From Membranipora membranacea (Eukaryota > Bryozoa > Gymnolaemata > Cheilostomatida > Membraniporidae): 64,000 nt of DNA. A program made the position numbers and the translations under genes. The notes beneath the pieces were generated by a model, which was not told the origin of the DNA, searched no databases, and saw only the letters and a program-made list of their open reading frames with translations. Shown here piece after piece: positions 1 through 11,399 of the stretch. The DNA lies in assembly GCA_914767715.1 (NCBI GenBank), contig OU612069.1, positions 24,425,387 to 24,489,386 on the forward strand, in the 5' to 3' direction. Every line of letters begins with the position of its first letter. Position 1 is the first letter of the stretch.

Positions 1-123
1 TATATTCTCAATGATAAGTCATATGATACAGGCACTAGCCATGCACAACCAGATTGCGTCGGTCATTGATTTCGCAATAATTAAGTAGGACGTTTTGAGC
101 ACTGCATTGTCCACTCTAGAGTA

Positions 124-155
124 TTATATAATATATATATATATATATATATAAT
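124..155. repeat. (AT)n microsatellite
   Basis: A run of alternating A and T close to the left boundary of the duplicated block. It is directly visible. No function is inferred. Confidence 0.9.
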
Positions 156-159
156 ATCT

Positions 160-3100
160 CTATGGAAATAACACATTGCAGATTAGCAACAAGCCAAGCA
201 CAGAGTAGGCCTATTATTTGATAATAAATCACCTCTAGTGGAGAGAAAAATAAATTTACCTCATAATGATAAAATTTCAAGGCTGTGGTTGTGGTTCAGC
301 TTATCTACTACAATATGTTAATACTTGTACAATCAGTACAACCAAGTCTTACTTTGTCTTTTAGTCTGAATATATAGTTTAGCCAGTGACATCTAGACAT
401 AGTTGCCACTGCACTGTCACATGTGATGCGAAGGTGATGTGCATACTGAAAAGTTCAAACTGTTCAGAGCGCGAAAAACTATTATCAGTATGTAGGCACA
501 TTCATCTATGAGTGCAAGTATTTTCAACCTACTGAAGCATTTAAAGTACAATTGGAGAAAACAGGATATGCCATGCATGAGACGGTGTAAAAGTAAATGT
601 TGAAGCCCCAAGATGAAATTGCACAGCTACCTTAGAAAAGTCGCTATTTGTTGCAACGACTCATTTTACGATACAGTCAACACACTATTTTCCCTATTTA
701 ATACAGCTGTGTCACAATCCCTTTGGCAAAGAATGCTGTTACCTGGGGATGGTTGCGTCTTTATCCAAATCTTGCTGAGGCATACGTATCTCGTAATTTT
801 ATGCTATTTTGCCACAACCTATCTGGCCCTAACCTTTATTTCCGGATTGCCTAGTAAGAAATTAGCTGCATAGATATTCTCAATTAACTGGATATTCAAT
901 TTTGATTCTGATATCTAACCAATAATCACACGACTTCCAATTGTACCGGGTAGAATATTTTCCGGACCGTTTTTCCTCATAATGGGACTGTTAGGCATTA
1001 ATACATTTGCAAATTTTACAATTAATGAAAATGATTTGAAGGTGACACAACGATGTCACTCAAAGCCATTCATTATCTATGACTAATAACGGTCCCACCT
1101 TCACTGTGAAAGTCTATAGGGTGAATTAATGGTCAGATGTTGGTAATATTTCTACTCACACAATCCTCTTGGGTGAGGTCACAGTTTTCATGTAGGTTTA
1201 ATGCAGGCAGGTGTGTACTCTGATTGAGATAACCTGTTGAAAGCTCTTGTGACATAATGTTGGCCATTTACGGAATTTCTATGTACCACCTTCAAGAGTA
1301 AGAAGATAATGAGTAAAACATAAGAAATAATTAAAAAAATAAGCTGTTACATACATAGGTGACTTGTTAGTCTTCCAGTGTGTTATATTCTGTAGGCAGT
1401 TAGTGGTCACTATTCACACAATGTACTTACTTATTTGCTTGGACAGATTATTCTTGACCATTTATCCAAGTTCTGTGCTCTGCTATTACTGAAGGTTCTT
1501 CAGAATTCAGCCCTTTCTCAAGCTGCAACAGAATGATTTCGAAATACTGTGATGGTCAACAATGATCACATGACATAATTATCATCGCTATGTATGTACG
1601 ATATAAATTTAAAACTCTGCGAAGGTACCCCAGCCAGTCATAATTAGTTACATTGAATACTTTTTTTACACAACCAACATTGAATGGAACCTGTGACTTC
1701 TTACTCATACATAATATCATAGTAAGATATAACTAGATGTTATGGAGCTGATATCAGTCTGAGAACTCAATAAATGTATACAGGTCCAACCCTCAGAAGG
1801 AACAGGTAAGTTTAATTAAATAAACCAGGAGGTATCAGGAAGCAAAAATCACCAATTTGATTGGTTTGTCACTCACTCAAAACAGATTCTTAATTAATGG
1901 TAAAATCACACTACTAGCTGGAAGTCCTTATCCCTGTAAACATCGCAACTGCTATGTAAAACAGTTATGCGTGATGTGGTTGCAGTTTTAAGGCAGGAGG
2001 TTTGAAAAAAACATTTCTTCAACTGTGGTTAATGATGGACATCAATCAAAAATTATTGCATATAATGGTCGTTTGAAAGTTAAGCTTTCAACCTGAATTC
2101 CTATGTAAGTATTGCAGCATTTGCCTGCAGACACATGACTCAGGTCCCTAGCACCACAGAGGGAACAATGAGGATACCAGTCAGCAAATCACAGAGTGAA
2201 GAAATGCAATTAATTTATGAAACAAAGCTTGAAATGTTGTCATTCACCTCTTTTCACTGTCTTAGGTAAAATATCAACCCTGCACCTTAGATTTCTAAGA
2301 GTTTGATAACACTTTAATGTCCGGGTTCAGTAGATTACTATAATTTCTTTGGCATCTTAAATCAGAAGATATCATTATTAGACTGTGTGAACTAAAAGTA
2401 CACATCAATCACTCTGACACCTTATTATTCTCAAATCAAAATGAAAGTTTTGATTTTGCCAGGTGTCAAATACATTATACAGAAGGCCAAATAAACGGTT
2501 TGACGTAAGTTTATTTGTTCGTTTGTTGCAAGCGGGGAATCTCTCGAGCTGTAGTCGGTGTCACTGTCACATCTTGATGCTGCATCATAAAGCATCAGCC
2601 TAACAATCTAATAAAGAAAATGCTGGGATATTTCAACCCTATGCCTCAGCCAACCCAACCAAAACAGATTGCAGAGGCCGCAATTCATAGGATCTTTCCA
2701 CTACTTCATCAATCACGGTCAGCAGGAATGTACAAAAATTGGTGTTTATATTATCATTTCAATTCAAATCAAGCATAAAACATGGATCCATATCGGTTGT
2801 ATAGTGTAGTAGGTAAGTGGCATCAGTGAAGAAGCCAATTGTCAGTAACTCCTGAATGGTTGCACACTCACCTCAATAACGTCTTAATAGCATCTTTGTC
2901 TAGCAGTATAGTTAGGGATCAGAAAATAGCCAGAGTTAAGTACGATAATGTTATGACGGTCAGATACTACACTTGTACAGCTTCCTTGGTCACGCTTCGT
3001 TGTGCTAAGCATTTGATATTTTCACTACAATAAACAAAAAGGGACTTTACATTCCCGAAAGCTATATATAAATCGCCATAAATACCTTTTTTTCATGGTA

Positions 3101-3582
3101 AGGTGAACAGTCACGCCTACATTGTACGCTTATCTTAATCTGAAGGCTTAATACTTCTAAACGTTAGTGAAGATCTGTGTTGGTTGCTATGGAAGCTGCA
3201 AAGCAATTATTTTCAATGTAAATGGACAAAACACTGATTAGTTATTGCTTTACATTGACAGTTCTGTAACAAAATCATCTATGTAAAATATGCTCTCATG
3301 ATGGCCAGTACACCTGCACAAGAGGATCAGCAGCTTTTGTTGAAGATGTTGCCAATATTTCACCTTTTTATGCACTTGCAGTATGCGCACAAAGCTGAGA
3401 AATAGACACTAGAAACTGAGCATTGAATGGAAAGCTTCGGGTTACTTAAAGAAGAACGACTGTTTATATGATCCAAATATATGATAGCAGTATGATCAAT
3501 TCAATTAAGTGATTGAGCTCCCCCCCCCGCCCCTTCCAGTGTTTGAGGTCTCGACAACTGGGGCACTCAACCACAGGTCTAG
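160..3582. repeat. Segmental duplication, left copy, block A
   Basis: This stretch is collinear and highly similar to 38070-40779 in the same orientation. Shared landmarks include AAGCCAAGCACAGAG near 190 and 38103, and the run ending in CCACAGGTCTAG just before the LTR insertion in both copies. The left copy has about 515 extra bases (330-845) and about 165 extra bases near 3370-3536. I see no convincing gene; open frames such as the one at 613-873 are not supported by splice signals or motifs. It is the upstream part of the duplication that ends in the importin-like gene. Confidence 0.85.
330..845. other. Segment present only in left duplicate
   Basis: After the shared ACTTGTACAA the right copy jumps straight to ATTGCCTAGTAAG, while the left copy has about 515 bases in between. 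It includes an 86-codon plus-strand frame (613-873) with no recognised motif. It is either an insertion in the left copy or a deletion in the right. No inverted repeats or clear target duplication were seen, so I do not call it a transposon. Confidence 0.6.
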
Positions 3583-3751
3583 GGTTGATAAACAACACAT
3601 TTTTATGCCTGGCTGGTAGCCTTGATTTAAACAGACTTTTTGACTGGCTGGTTGCCGTTAAGCCTTACGCATTCATCAGAACAAGTTGGAGATCAGGAAT
3701 AATTATGCCAAGCCCATGCTGGCTATCCTGACAAGATAGAATTTCCCGACA
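3583..3751 (+). repeat. Truncated 5' LTR
   Basis: This is the last ~170 bases of the LTR. It matches 9376-9542 and 41081-41242 and ends in TTTCCCGACA. The first ~300 bases, starting TGTGGGGA, are missing; the remnant abuts CTAG directly, so the deletion removed the LTR start without the flanking site. Confidence 0.8.
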
Positions 3752-3804
3752 CTGGTGTCAGAAAGGGGATGGACGCATAAGGTTGGTAATGTGGAAATTT
3801 ATTA

Positions 3805-4215
3805 AAAAGTCTTTTCCTTGCCGGTCTAAGAATGCCATTACGCTCACAGCTTTACTAAAATTTAGACCAGAGAACTTCTGTAGTGACCAGACCAGAGCAA
3901 ATAATAATTCCAAGATATTTTTTGTGAAAAAAATATTTTACGCTTTTTGTCGTTATTGTCGGTCAAAGAACGTCGCTGCGCTCACAGCTCTACTAAAATG
4001 TAGACCAGAGAACATCTGTAGTGACCAGACCAGAGAAAATAATTATTTCAAGAAATTTTTGGGCACAAATATCATTTTCCTTAGTCGATTAATGCTATAC
4101 AAGCTCTAACAGTGCTACTAAAATAGTAGACAGCAAAAAGGTATATCAACACTTCAAATTATTAATACTATACAAGCTCTAACAGCGCTACTGAAATAGT
4201 AGACAACGAAGAGGT
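3805..4215 (+). repeat. Tandem duplications in retrotransposon leader
   Basis: Two imperfect pairs of tandem units lie between the primer-binding site and gag. One ~135-base unit carries GACCAGACCAGAG (copies near 3890 and 4025). A shorter ~75-base unit carries CTATACAAGCTCTAACAG (copies near 4093 and 4168). They belong to the element's untranslated leader and give rise to the meaningless open frame there. Confidence 0.7.
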
Positions 4216-4254
4216 ATATCAACGTTGCAAATTATCAATACTACATCAAAAATT

Positions 4255-4560
4255 ATGGCAAACAGAGGTAATGCTGCCAGGCAACAGCCGGCTGATGAAG
4301 AAGACCGTCTAGCAAACGCAGTACAAAATGACTTCAGGCAAATAAATGGTGGGAGAGACCACTTTAAACCGCCAAAGTAGGATGGAAGTGGAGATATAGA
4401 ATTATTCATTTAAAAACTCACCCAACAACTGGAATCCCCAGGCAGCCCATTTAAACATCAGACTGTGTCTCGAGAAACAAGCAGAAGAATGTGCAAGAGG
4501 AGATAATGTTGAAGCGATATTTGTTAACCCGCTGAGAGCCAGGTTTGTCCACTGTAAGAA
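4255..4560 (+). pseudogene. gag remnant of LTR retrotransposon
   Basis: Reading from the ATG at 4255 gives an acidic start, then a stretch resembling the capsid N-terminus of Gypsy Gag proteins (residues FKPPK, then after a stop DGSGDIELF). The first in-frame stop is TAG at 4378-4380, and further stops and frameshifts follow. It is a broken gag; no zinc knuckle was found. The call rests on the FKPP..DG pattern and on its position between the primer-binding site and protease. Confidence 0.6.
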
Positions 4561-4914
4561 AAGAACCAGGTCAAAAGTTTCACTCAATCGGAGTAGAAAT
4601 TCTAAAGTTGGTGAGAATTGCATATCCCAGCCGAGCATGGAAATCAAACCCCATTGAACACTGCGGGAAGTAAATGTGATCAGGCTTTGAAAGCTGATCC
4701 AAGCAGTAAACTTGGGAAAATTTCCAACCAGTCTAGTGTGTCTCAAACTGATGAGGTTGGCTCAATCTGTAGGCAGAGGAGCATCACCAGCCTAGTAGAA
4801 AGAGATAGAATAGCAGAATCAAAAATACTAGAGGAGAGGCTGTGAAAATAACAGTGGGAAAAATGACAAAAGGTTGTCAGCTGTAATGAATTGTGTCATT
4901 ACGAGTCAGATTCC

Positions 4915-5346
4915 TGTTATTATATGCCAGGTAAGGCTGGTGGAAAGAGTATACAGTATTTACTTGACTCTGGGTGTGCTAAATCTGTATTATCAAGGCA
5001 TGTGTATGATAGACTTTGAAAATCTCTCAGATCTGAAATTGAGCCTCTAAAAAAAATTGGGGTGATGGCAGCTTGGTCAAAACTACCCCTTGTAGGGAAA
5101 ATAAACTGCAATGTTCAGGGAGAGGAGAGAAATTTGTTGAGGAATTCATTGTGATTAGAATTACACATGATGCTATACTCGGAATGTCGTTTTTCAAAGC
5201 GAGCGGGTGTACACTAAGCTTCAATAAAGCGTCACTGTTTATCAATAATAAAAATCTGTTATGTGTTTGCAGATTAGGGGATTTGCTTGTGAGCAATATC
5301 CAAGTTATAGGCCAGAAGCAGCCTAGCTGTAACTGCTCTATAAAAT
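4915..5346 (+). pseudogene. Retropepsin-like protease remnant
   Basis: The translation contains LLDSGCAKSV, the D-S-G active-site motif of retroviral-type aspartic proteases, and later ILGMSFF, matching the conserved ILG segment of these enzymes. A stop follows the DSG block near 5017, and the second half is readable in another frame (5073-5348), so at least one frameshift separates them. It is cut off at 5347 by the foldback element. Order and spacing fit a Gypsy pol N-terminus. Confidence 0.75.
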
Positions 5347-7195
5347 AGTGGCACAGACAATTTTTGATGGCAGGAAACTGATCGCATATTATACTTCATT
5401 GATGTTTCTTCTGTAAAATTCACCGGGTGTACCCAGTTGTAGTGGTCATATTTAGAAATTAAAAGGTGTTTTGTTTTTGCATTATATGTGTGGGGACATA
5501 ACTCCTATTCTGTGTAATCTAACTAATCTAATCTTCAGGGAATTCCAGGTTGAAACTGCATTGTGGGGATTTTGTTGACTTGCCAGTTTATTTACCAAGT
5601 AAACTTGCAGAAGTCTGCTCGTGTTAGATCAGGACAAATTTAAAATTTTCAATAAGTATAATGTCAGATCTTTATGAGGTTAGTATGATACTGTCTTGCG
5701 GCAGCATATCCGCAATATTTCTCGGAATTGCATATAATAAGTGAAATGTTAAGAATTCAATAAAAGGTGTTTCTAGGGTGGAACAACGTGGTGAATCCAA
5801 AATTAAGGTTCTACGCAGTTGTAGCGATCATGTAAGCGGCAGCATATTTTCATTTCGTCTAAAAAATTGCTTTTAATGAGTGAAATATTAAGAGTTTAAA
5901 TAAAAGATGACCAGTGGATAGGGAGCCACAGCTCGGAATGCAGGCAAATGGACCAAACTTGGTCTAGTGTACCAAGTCGTAGCAACCATGTCAGCAGAAG
6001 ATCGGCAGCGCGGCAGAATATCGCAATTTTTCTCAAAATCGCTAATTATAAGTGAAATGTTACGAGTTTAAAACAAGGGTATATCTAGGGTAGAACAACG
6101 TGCTGAATCCAAAACTGAGAGTGTACCCGGTTGTAGCAATCATGTCAGCGGCAGCGCGGCAGCATACCTGCAATTTTCTTCACAATCGGTTAGGTAAGTG
6201 AAATGTCAAGTGATTAATATGGTCAGCAGGAAACACGACTATATGTATGATTTTAACAATATATTATATCGCATCATTTAAAAAGGTGGTCAGCGACAGC
6301 ACTACTGCTCAACGAGAACAAGACAAAAAGCAGCCTAGACATAAGATAGCTCAAAACATGATAGCGTGAGACAAATTTGATGTAGGAAAAAGTGTTTACC
6401 CAGTTGAAAAGGTCGGGCTCAGCACTACTGCATATCCCAAATATTCACACTATCGATATGTGATTAGTGGGAAGTCAAGAGTATGATGCAGTTGGCACAA
6501 GTCAAGACTATAGTACTGGGTTCAACATTGTATATGTTTTATCATTGCATGAGATGGATGATGGGAGACAACGCTACCGCATATCCCCATATCATGTCAT
6601 TAGCATGTTAGAAAAGTATGCGAAGCTGGCATATCTAAGTTTTTCAGACTCTGAAAGTTTGGTTTCTTTCTGAAAAGTGAGGCACGCATTGAACTCTGTG
6701 CTCATGTGTTATGCAAAAGATATCCAGCCAAAAAATGACATAAGAGGCAATTGAAACGTCAAAAATGTTGTTTGTAATTGCCCCAAGACAGTGGTCTTAA
6801 GACCATACAATATCATACTAGCATCAAGTATCCTGCCATCAAGTATTTATAATCTTTGATACTAGTCCCATAAGAAGTTTGACATAATTCAATTAAAATT
6901 TTTCAATTTTTGCTGGTCTGAAACGAGCAGCCTTCTCTCCAAGTTTACTTGGTGAATTAATTGCCATGTCAGCAATATCCCACAATGCAATTTCAACCTG
7001 GAATTCCCTGATGATTAGATTACTTAGATTACACAGAATAGGAGTTATTTCCCCACTTATATAATGCCAAAACAAAACACCATTTAATTTCTAAATATGA
7101 CCACTACAACTGGGTACACCCGGTAAATTTTGCAGAACATACACCAATGAAGTATAAAACGTGATCAAATATGCCATCAAATATTGTCCGTGCCA
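5347..7195. mobile_element. Foldback-type element with ~300-bp inverted repeats
   Basis: The sequence 5350-5640 is the reverse complement, with mismatches, of 6893-7192. The outer ends read GGCACAGACAAT and, inverted, GGCACGGACAAT. Between the arms lie degenerate repeats of ~150 bases (about 5690-6240) that share GTAGC.A.CATGT and GGCAGCA motifs. No transposase frame is present. It splits the pol remnant: protease lies to the left and the linker to the right. Long arms plus internal repeats suggest a Foldback or Mutator-like nonautonomous element, but no clear 8-9-bp target duplication could be read. Confidence 0.75.
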
Positions 7196-7820
7196 TAACA
7201 ACTTATGCTATAGCTGCTCCTGGCCTATTATGCGTGATACAATAATCCCAGTAAGACCTGAGATGGCTATTCATACAAAGTTATGTAATAATACCAGAGG
7301 CATGTTGGGTATAACAGGAACTAAACTGAATCACAAAATGCCAGAAAATGTTTTGGTGTTATTGACGCTGTGGGAGCCAGATGGGCTGAATAAAATTGTA
7401 GTAGAGGATGAAATCAGAGCCGGAACTGTTTCCGCTGATTTCATATCACTATCAAAAGATTGTCAGCTTGTGAACAACATAACAGGCCACATCATGAAGC
7501 CACAAAATGCAATGGGAGAGGAAATTAATTCGGTTAACATTGGAGCTGCTTTAAGTCGAAATAATAATATTGAACAACAAAGGGAGGGTAAAGCTTCAAA
7601 GCTGGGTGACCATTATGACAGCATAGTGCCAAACCACATGAAAGAGCTATGTAGCACAACTACCCAAGAGATGAAATCAGCTGATCACAAAGCAGCAATG
7701 GCAAATTTATTCACAAAATACTCTGATGTTTTCTGTCTAGGTGATTCACTTATCTGTCAAACAAGTTGGTTAATCACTTTATTCCGGCTTTACTGGACAC
7801 TAAACCAATAAAACACCTCA
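7195..7820 (+). pseudogene. pol linker remnant upstream of missing RT
   Basis: The frame contains a stretch beginning VPNHMKELC and leading to LFTKYSDVFCLGDS. This is the well-known Gypsy pattern just before reverse transcriptase (an F..Y.DVF segment followed, in intact elements, by the LG.T..V.H.I block). The frame breaks immediately after this and no reverse transcriptase core follows before the 3' LTR, so the catalytic part of pol has been deleted. Confidence 0.65.
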
Positions 7821-8423
7821 TAGAAATAACAGGAAAGCCTGAGGAGACAGGCCAATCTGTCTCAATAGGAGATGACAAAGCAACAAATAACATAATCACT
7901 GCACTGGATACAGGCATTGGGTGATTGTGAAAATATCTAGCCGTTTATATATCAGGCTACACATCAATATTATAATTAGATTATTATTAACCTGTAGTGA
8001 TTTTTAATAGAAAAAGAAAACACAGAAAAGACACGTTGTAAACTAACACTTATTGAAGTGTGAACAATGTCAAAGACAAAAAAAATATTATATTATTGGA
8101 TATAATCTGCACTTATGCACATGTATGCTGTATACCGTTGCATATCTATCACTGAATATACACAGAATACGCATATCTCAGTCCTTCAGCCGTCAACAAC
8201 ACTTCTACATGTACCGTCAGGTGAAACCAGCAGCTCTAACTCTTGCATCTAACTCACTGGCTCCTACCAACACAGATGAAGCATCGCTACTCTCGACCCA
8301 ACTGCCGACGAGCTGACAGACATTCTATGTTTAAGCTTACTTTTACAATTCCCCTTTTTTAAAGTTTGGAATAAATTAATAATTCGTTTTGCTCCGATTT
8401 ATCAACATAATAAATGTTTATCT

Positions 8424-8433
8424 AGTGGGAGAG
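8424..8433 (+). other. Polypurine tract before 3' LTR
   Basis: AGTGGGAGAG sits immediately before the LTR start TGTGGGGA, the expected place for the plus-strand priming tract of an LTR retrotransposon. Confidence 0.6.
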
Positions 8434-9542
8434 TGTGGGGAATTTCAGTCTTTGACTGTTCTATATACTAAAGTGCCTCGACCGGTCTATAAGGGCCAGT
8501 CAATGTAAAGTGATCACCCAGCCATATCAAATTCAAATGGGGTTAGCAGCATTCAAATTCCTCCTGCTTTTTCGGAATTAAGAGGAGAAGCAGTGAATTA
8601 TTTTAATGGGAATCAGACAAGCTGATGCGGAATTGTGTGATACACATGCCCAATAAATTTTCATTCCAATAATGGCATCGGAAAGTGGTGAAAATATGAC
8701 TGATGTCATACGAAATTGCCCAGTTCCGATGATTTCAAATCATCCGCTTCAAAATATACGAGCTCTTATTGGTCAATTTTGACATTATGATTTATGGTTT
8801 TAGAGGTTGCCTAGATAACGTTGTCAAGATTGAAATTGACCGTTGTAATTAAACCCTATAATCCCAAGTGTGATGAGCCAACACATTAATAGCTATATCA
8901 AAGCTTCTATTCAACTTTATTTATGGGTGTCTGCGAATCACAATTTCTTATATAACACACCTGACCACTTGAGAACGCAACATGGACTGGCTGTTAGAGG
9001 CGGAGACCAAGGCCACTCTCCGCCTCTAATGACATTGATCAGCCAATGGTCTTGCCTGTCACTTCACATGATTAATCCCCGTGCACCCCCTTCGATTCCT
9101 ACCTCTTTAAGCACTGAGGACACATTCTATTCATACATTCTAATCATACATTCTATTCCTACACATGTTTTGTCTGTTATAATAATCCTTTATAAATGCT
9201 ACGACTGTAACTATTTTTAGCAAGCTTACACCCTTCCCTCTTAAAACTTGTCACTTCATGTTTACTAGCGGACGAGACTAAACGCACTGATTATTTTTAC
9301 TGATTTATACATCAAATCTTTGTAACTCTGTTAGTTTGAGTTAGATAGTTAGTACACAATAAAATCATAGTATAGTTGATAAACAACACATTTTGATGCC
9401 TGGCTGGTGGCCTTGATTTAAACAGACTTTTCGACTGGCAGGTTGTCGTTAAGCCTTACGCATTCTTCAGAACAAGTTGGAGATCGGGAATAATTATCCC
9501 AAGCCCAAGCTGGCTATCCTGACAAGATAGAATTTCCCGACA
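8434..9542 (+). repeat. 3' LTR, interrupted by TTAA element
   Basis: It starts TGTGGGGA and ends TTCCCGACA, giving imperfect terminal inversion. Without the nested insertion (8468-9110) it would be ~466 bases, matching the 463-base solo LTR at 40780-41242. It is followed by CTAG (9543-9546), the same four bases that precede the 5' LTR remnant. Confidence 0.85.
8468..9110 (+). mobile_element. TTAA-flanked nonautonomous element, copy 1
   Basis: About 640 bases lie between TTAA-like sites (CTAA at 8468-8471, TTAA at 9107-9110). The paralogous solo LTR has a single uninterrupted TTAA (40814-40817) at the same point, so the empty site is visible. The ends begin TTAAAG in both directions, a very short inverted repeat. 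A perfect hairpin with 13-bp arms (TTAGAGGCGGAGA and its complement, 8994-9029) lies inside. There is no coding capacity. TTAA target choice is typical of piggyBac-type transposases, but the terminal sequence does not otherwise identify the family. Confidence 0.85.
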
Positions 9543-10172
9543 CTAGCACCAAATACAGAATACCTGTGAATCAAGTTTTAAAATATTGCCAAATTGATGA
9601 CATTGGTCAACAATGTATGGCTGGTCAAACTTATTCTCTGTTAAAAATCTTTGACCTTGTTGTTTCAATTTATCTTTCCTTTTATTGACAGAAGACAACT
9701 ATCAAACTTGCAACGTTCATGCATAGATGGCCTCTATTGTCAAAGCTAAGGAAAACAGGCTAATGCATAACTTGGTGCTCAGATAATTTTTCCCCACTTT
9801 CAAATACACCAGTTGGCTTGCAATGGTTACAACTTGTTGCTAATTACAAGCCTTAAAATAAAGTGGTGGCGTTTTCAATATTGAGGTGTCCTTGAAGGTG
9901 AAGATTTTGAAGCTAGTGTGACGGAAGATCCTCCCTTTGGTTGCGGAAAAATCTCTATTTTGTTGAACTGTTGAACTACTGCTTGAAGAATAATGAATTA
10001 CAAATTTGATCAAAACAAGCTGGAAAAGCCGAGCTATTGTGTTGGTGAGTTGTAGAATACTATGGAATTTTCTCAAATGTGTAAAGAATTGAAATTCAAA
10101 AAATAAATGATATATCATCTAAAGCATAATGTATTTATAGCTTTCGATGGTGTCCATGATGGCAATGGAAAT
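9543..10172. repeat. Segmental duplication, left copy, block B
   Basis: This continues the duplication beyond the LTR insertion and matches 41243-41875. Both copies start CTAGCACCAAATACAG and share the run ending GGCAATGGAAAT. A minus-strand open frame partly conserved in both copies (9840-10118 and 41672-41899) has no motif and no start or splice support, so it is not called a gene. After 10172 the left copy jumps to sequence matching 45000 in the right copy, so ~3.1 kb is missing here. Confidence 0.8.
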
Positions 10173-10660
10173 CATCGTCAACCTGACTAAGAAGCGTCTG
10201 TTGTTTGGAACAGCTTGCCTGTCTCAATCCGTTCGATTATATGTATTGAATCATTTAGGTCGGTTTTATAGCAGCACCTGCTGGCCTCATTGTGAGCACT
10301 GTTATATTGTGGTGTTGTGTATTGATGGCAATTAGTAATACATCAATAAGACTGATATTGTTTGTGTTTCATGAGCCATTATATTATTGCTTCTTGCTCC
10401 AAACATGATACAGCACAAAAGGGATGTGCACAGACAACACTGTGCCTACAGAGTTATAGAAAATAGGGAGTTGCATCAAGTATAGTTAAGACAACTCCAG
10501 AATACGACAAGCGCCTTCACTGCTGTAGGGTAATGTTCATAAGAGTCAATTAAATTCCAACCCAACGCCGGCTCTTGCGCCTCGGATAGCTATGCTACTG
10601 CGCATATGGAGCATCATCATCTTAAACTTATGTATTATTTATGCATGGATTAATCCTCTC
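10173..10660 (+). mobile_element. LINE 3' end fragment, left duplicate
   Basis: It matches 45000-45260 in the right copy, which is the 3' end of a LINE there. A ~210-base stretch (10297-10507) interrupts the match and is absent from the right copy. Coding content is limited to the tail of the LINE ORF2. The abrupt 5' edge marks the deletion of the LINE body from this copy. Confidence 0.7.
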
Positions 10661-11399
10661 TGATGTGGCACCAGCGGGCAACTACTCCTAGACTGCTTTT
10701 TCAAACTCTGCTCTGTAAGTGCAAAGCTAGTCTGTGTGTGCACAACCCTGAACACATTATAAATACTCCCCCCTGCCTCATTGCAACTTACAAGCTGGCT
10801 ATGATGGGCAACTGGATTAGAGCCCTACGTCACACAAGCTAGCGCAAGGGCCCCTGTTATAAAGGGCAGTTAAATGAAAACTAAAAGAGAAGGTCTGAGC
10901 AATTCTTTAATATATGTGATGTGATCACATAGTTGTACGGTTATGGTCCTACTCCCTGATGTATCTTGTGCCAGTGACAAAGCCTATTATAAGTCCATAT
11001 CGGCCGGAATTTGGGATACATTAATTTCAAAAGACATAATGATCAAATCTCATTTAATTGAGAAATAAGGAAAAAGTGTATCGAAGATGTTTTGTCTATT
11101 AATGATTGTCACTAAAATTTGGGTTACCATGGTTCTCGGTGAGTACAACAAGAGACATACAATGCTATCTCCATTAACATAATCACAAATGATCAGAAAC
11201 CATTTTTAGGTGGAGAAAATATATAAAAATAACTAATGCCTCATACCAAATATGAAGTTGAGGTTTGTTTTGTTTGTTTGATTCTTTGTTTAATATATAC
11301 TCTTTGTCCAAAGATGTTTACATCGAGATAAAAAGCCCCCTTGGAGAGAGAAAATAATAAATAATAATTTGTAAAACAGAAACAATTTAAACTTGTTAG
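10661..11399. other. Intergenic, nothing recognised
   Basis: No gene, RNA or repeat structure was recognised here. The segment is absent from the right duplicate. Confidence 0.5.

Larger units (their letters stand above)
3583..9542 (+). mobile_element. Degenerate Gypsy-like LTR retrotransposon
   Basis: A plus-strand LTR element bounded by CTAG on both sides (3579-3582 and 9543-9546). It has a truncated 5' LTR (3583-3751), a primer-binding-type sequence TGGTGTCAGAAAGGGG just after it (3753-3768), a gag-like remnant (4255 onward), a retropepsin-like remnant with a DSG motif (4966-4974), a protease-to-reverse-transcriptase linker (about 7195-7820), a purine-rich tract (8424-8433) and a 3' LTR (8434-9542). 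No reverse transcriptase, RNase H or integrase is left, so it cannot be autonomous. It is interrupted by a foldback element in pol and a TTAA element in the 3' LTR. Assignment to the Gypsy class rests on gag and protease resemblance and domain order. Confidence 0.8.

Noticed and set aside
8870-9220. 116-codon plus frame, and its counterpart at 32794-33096
   Set aside because: Both are readings through the TTAA element and its flank. They are conserved only because the element is repeated.
9840-10118. Minus-strand frame partly conserved in the two duplicates (also 41672-41899)
   Set aside because: Conservation follows from the recent duplication of the whole block. The start and end differ and no motif is present.
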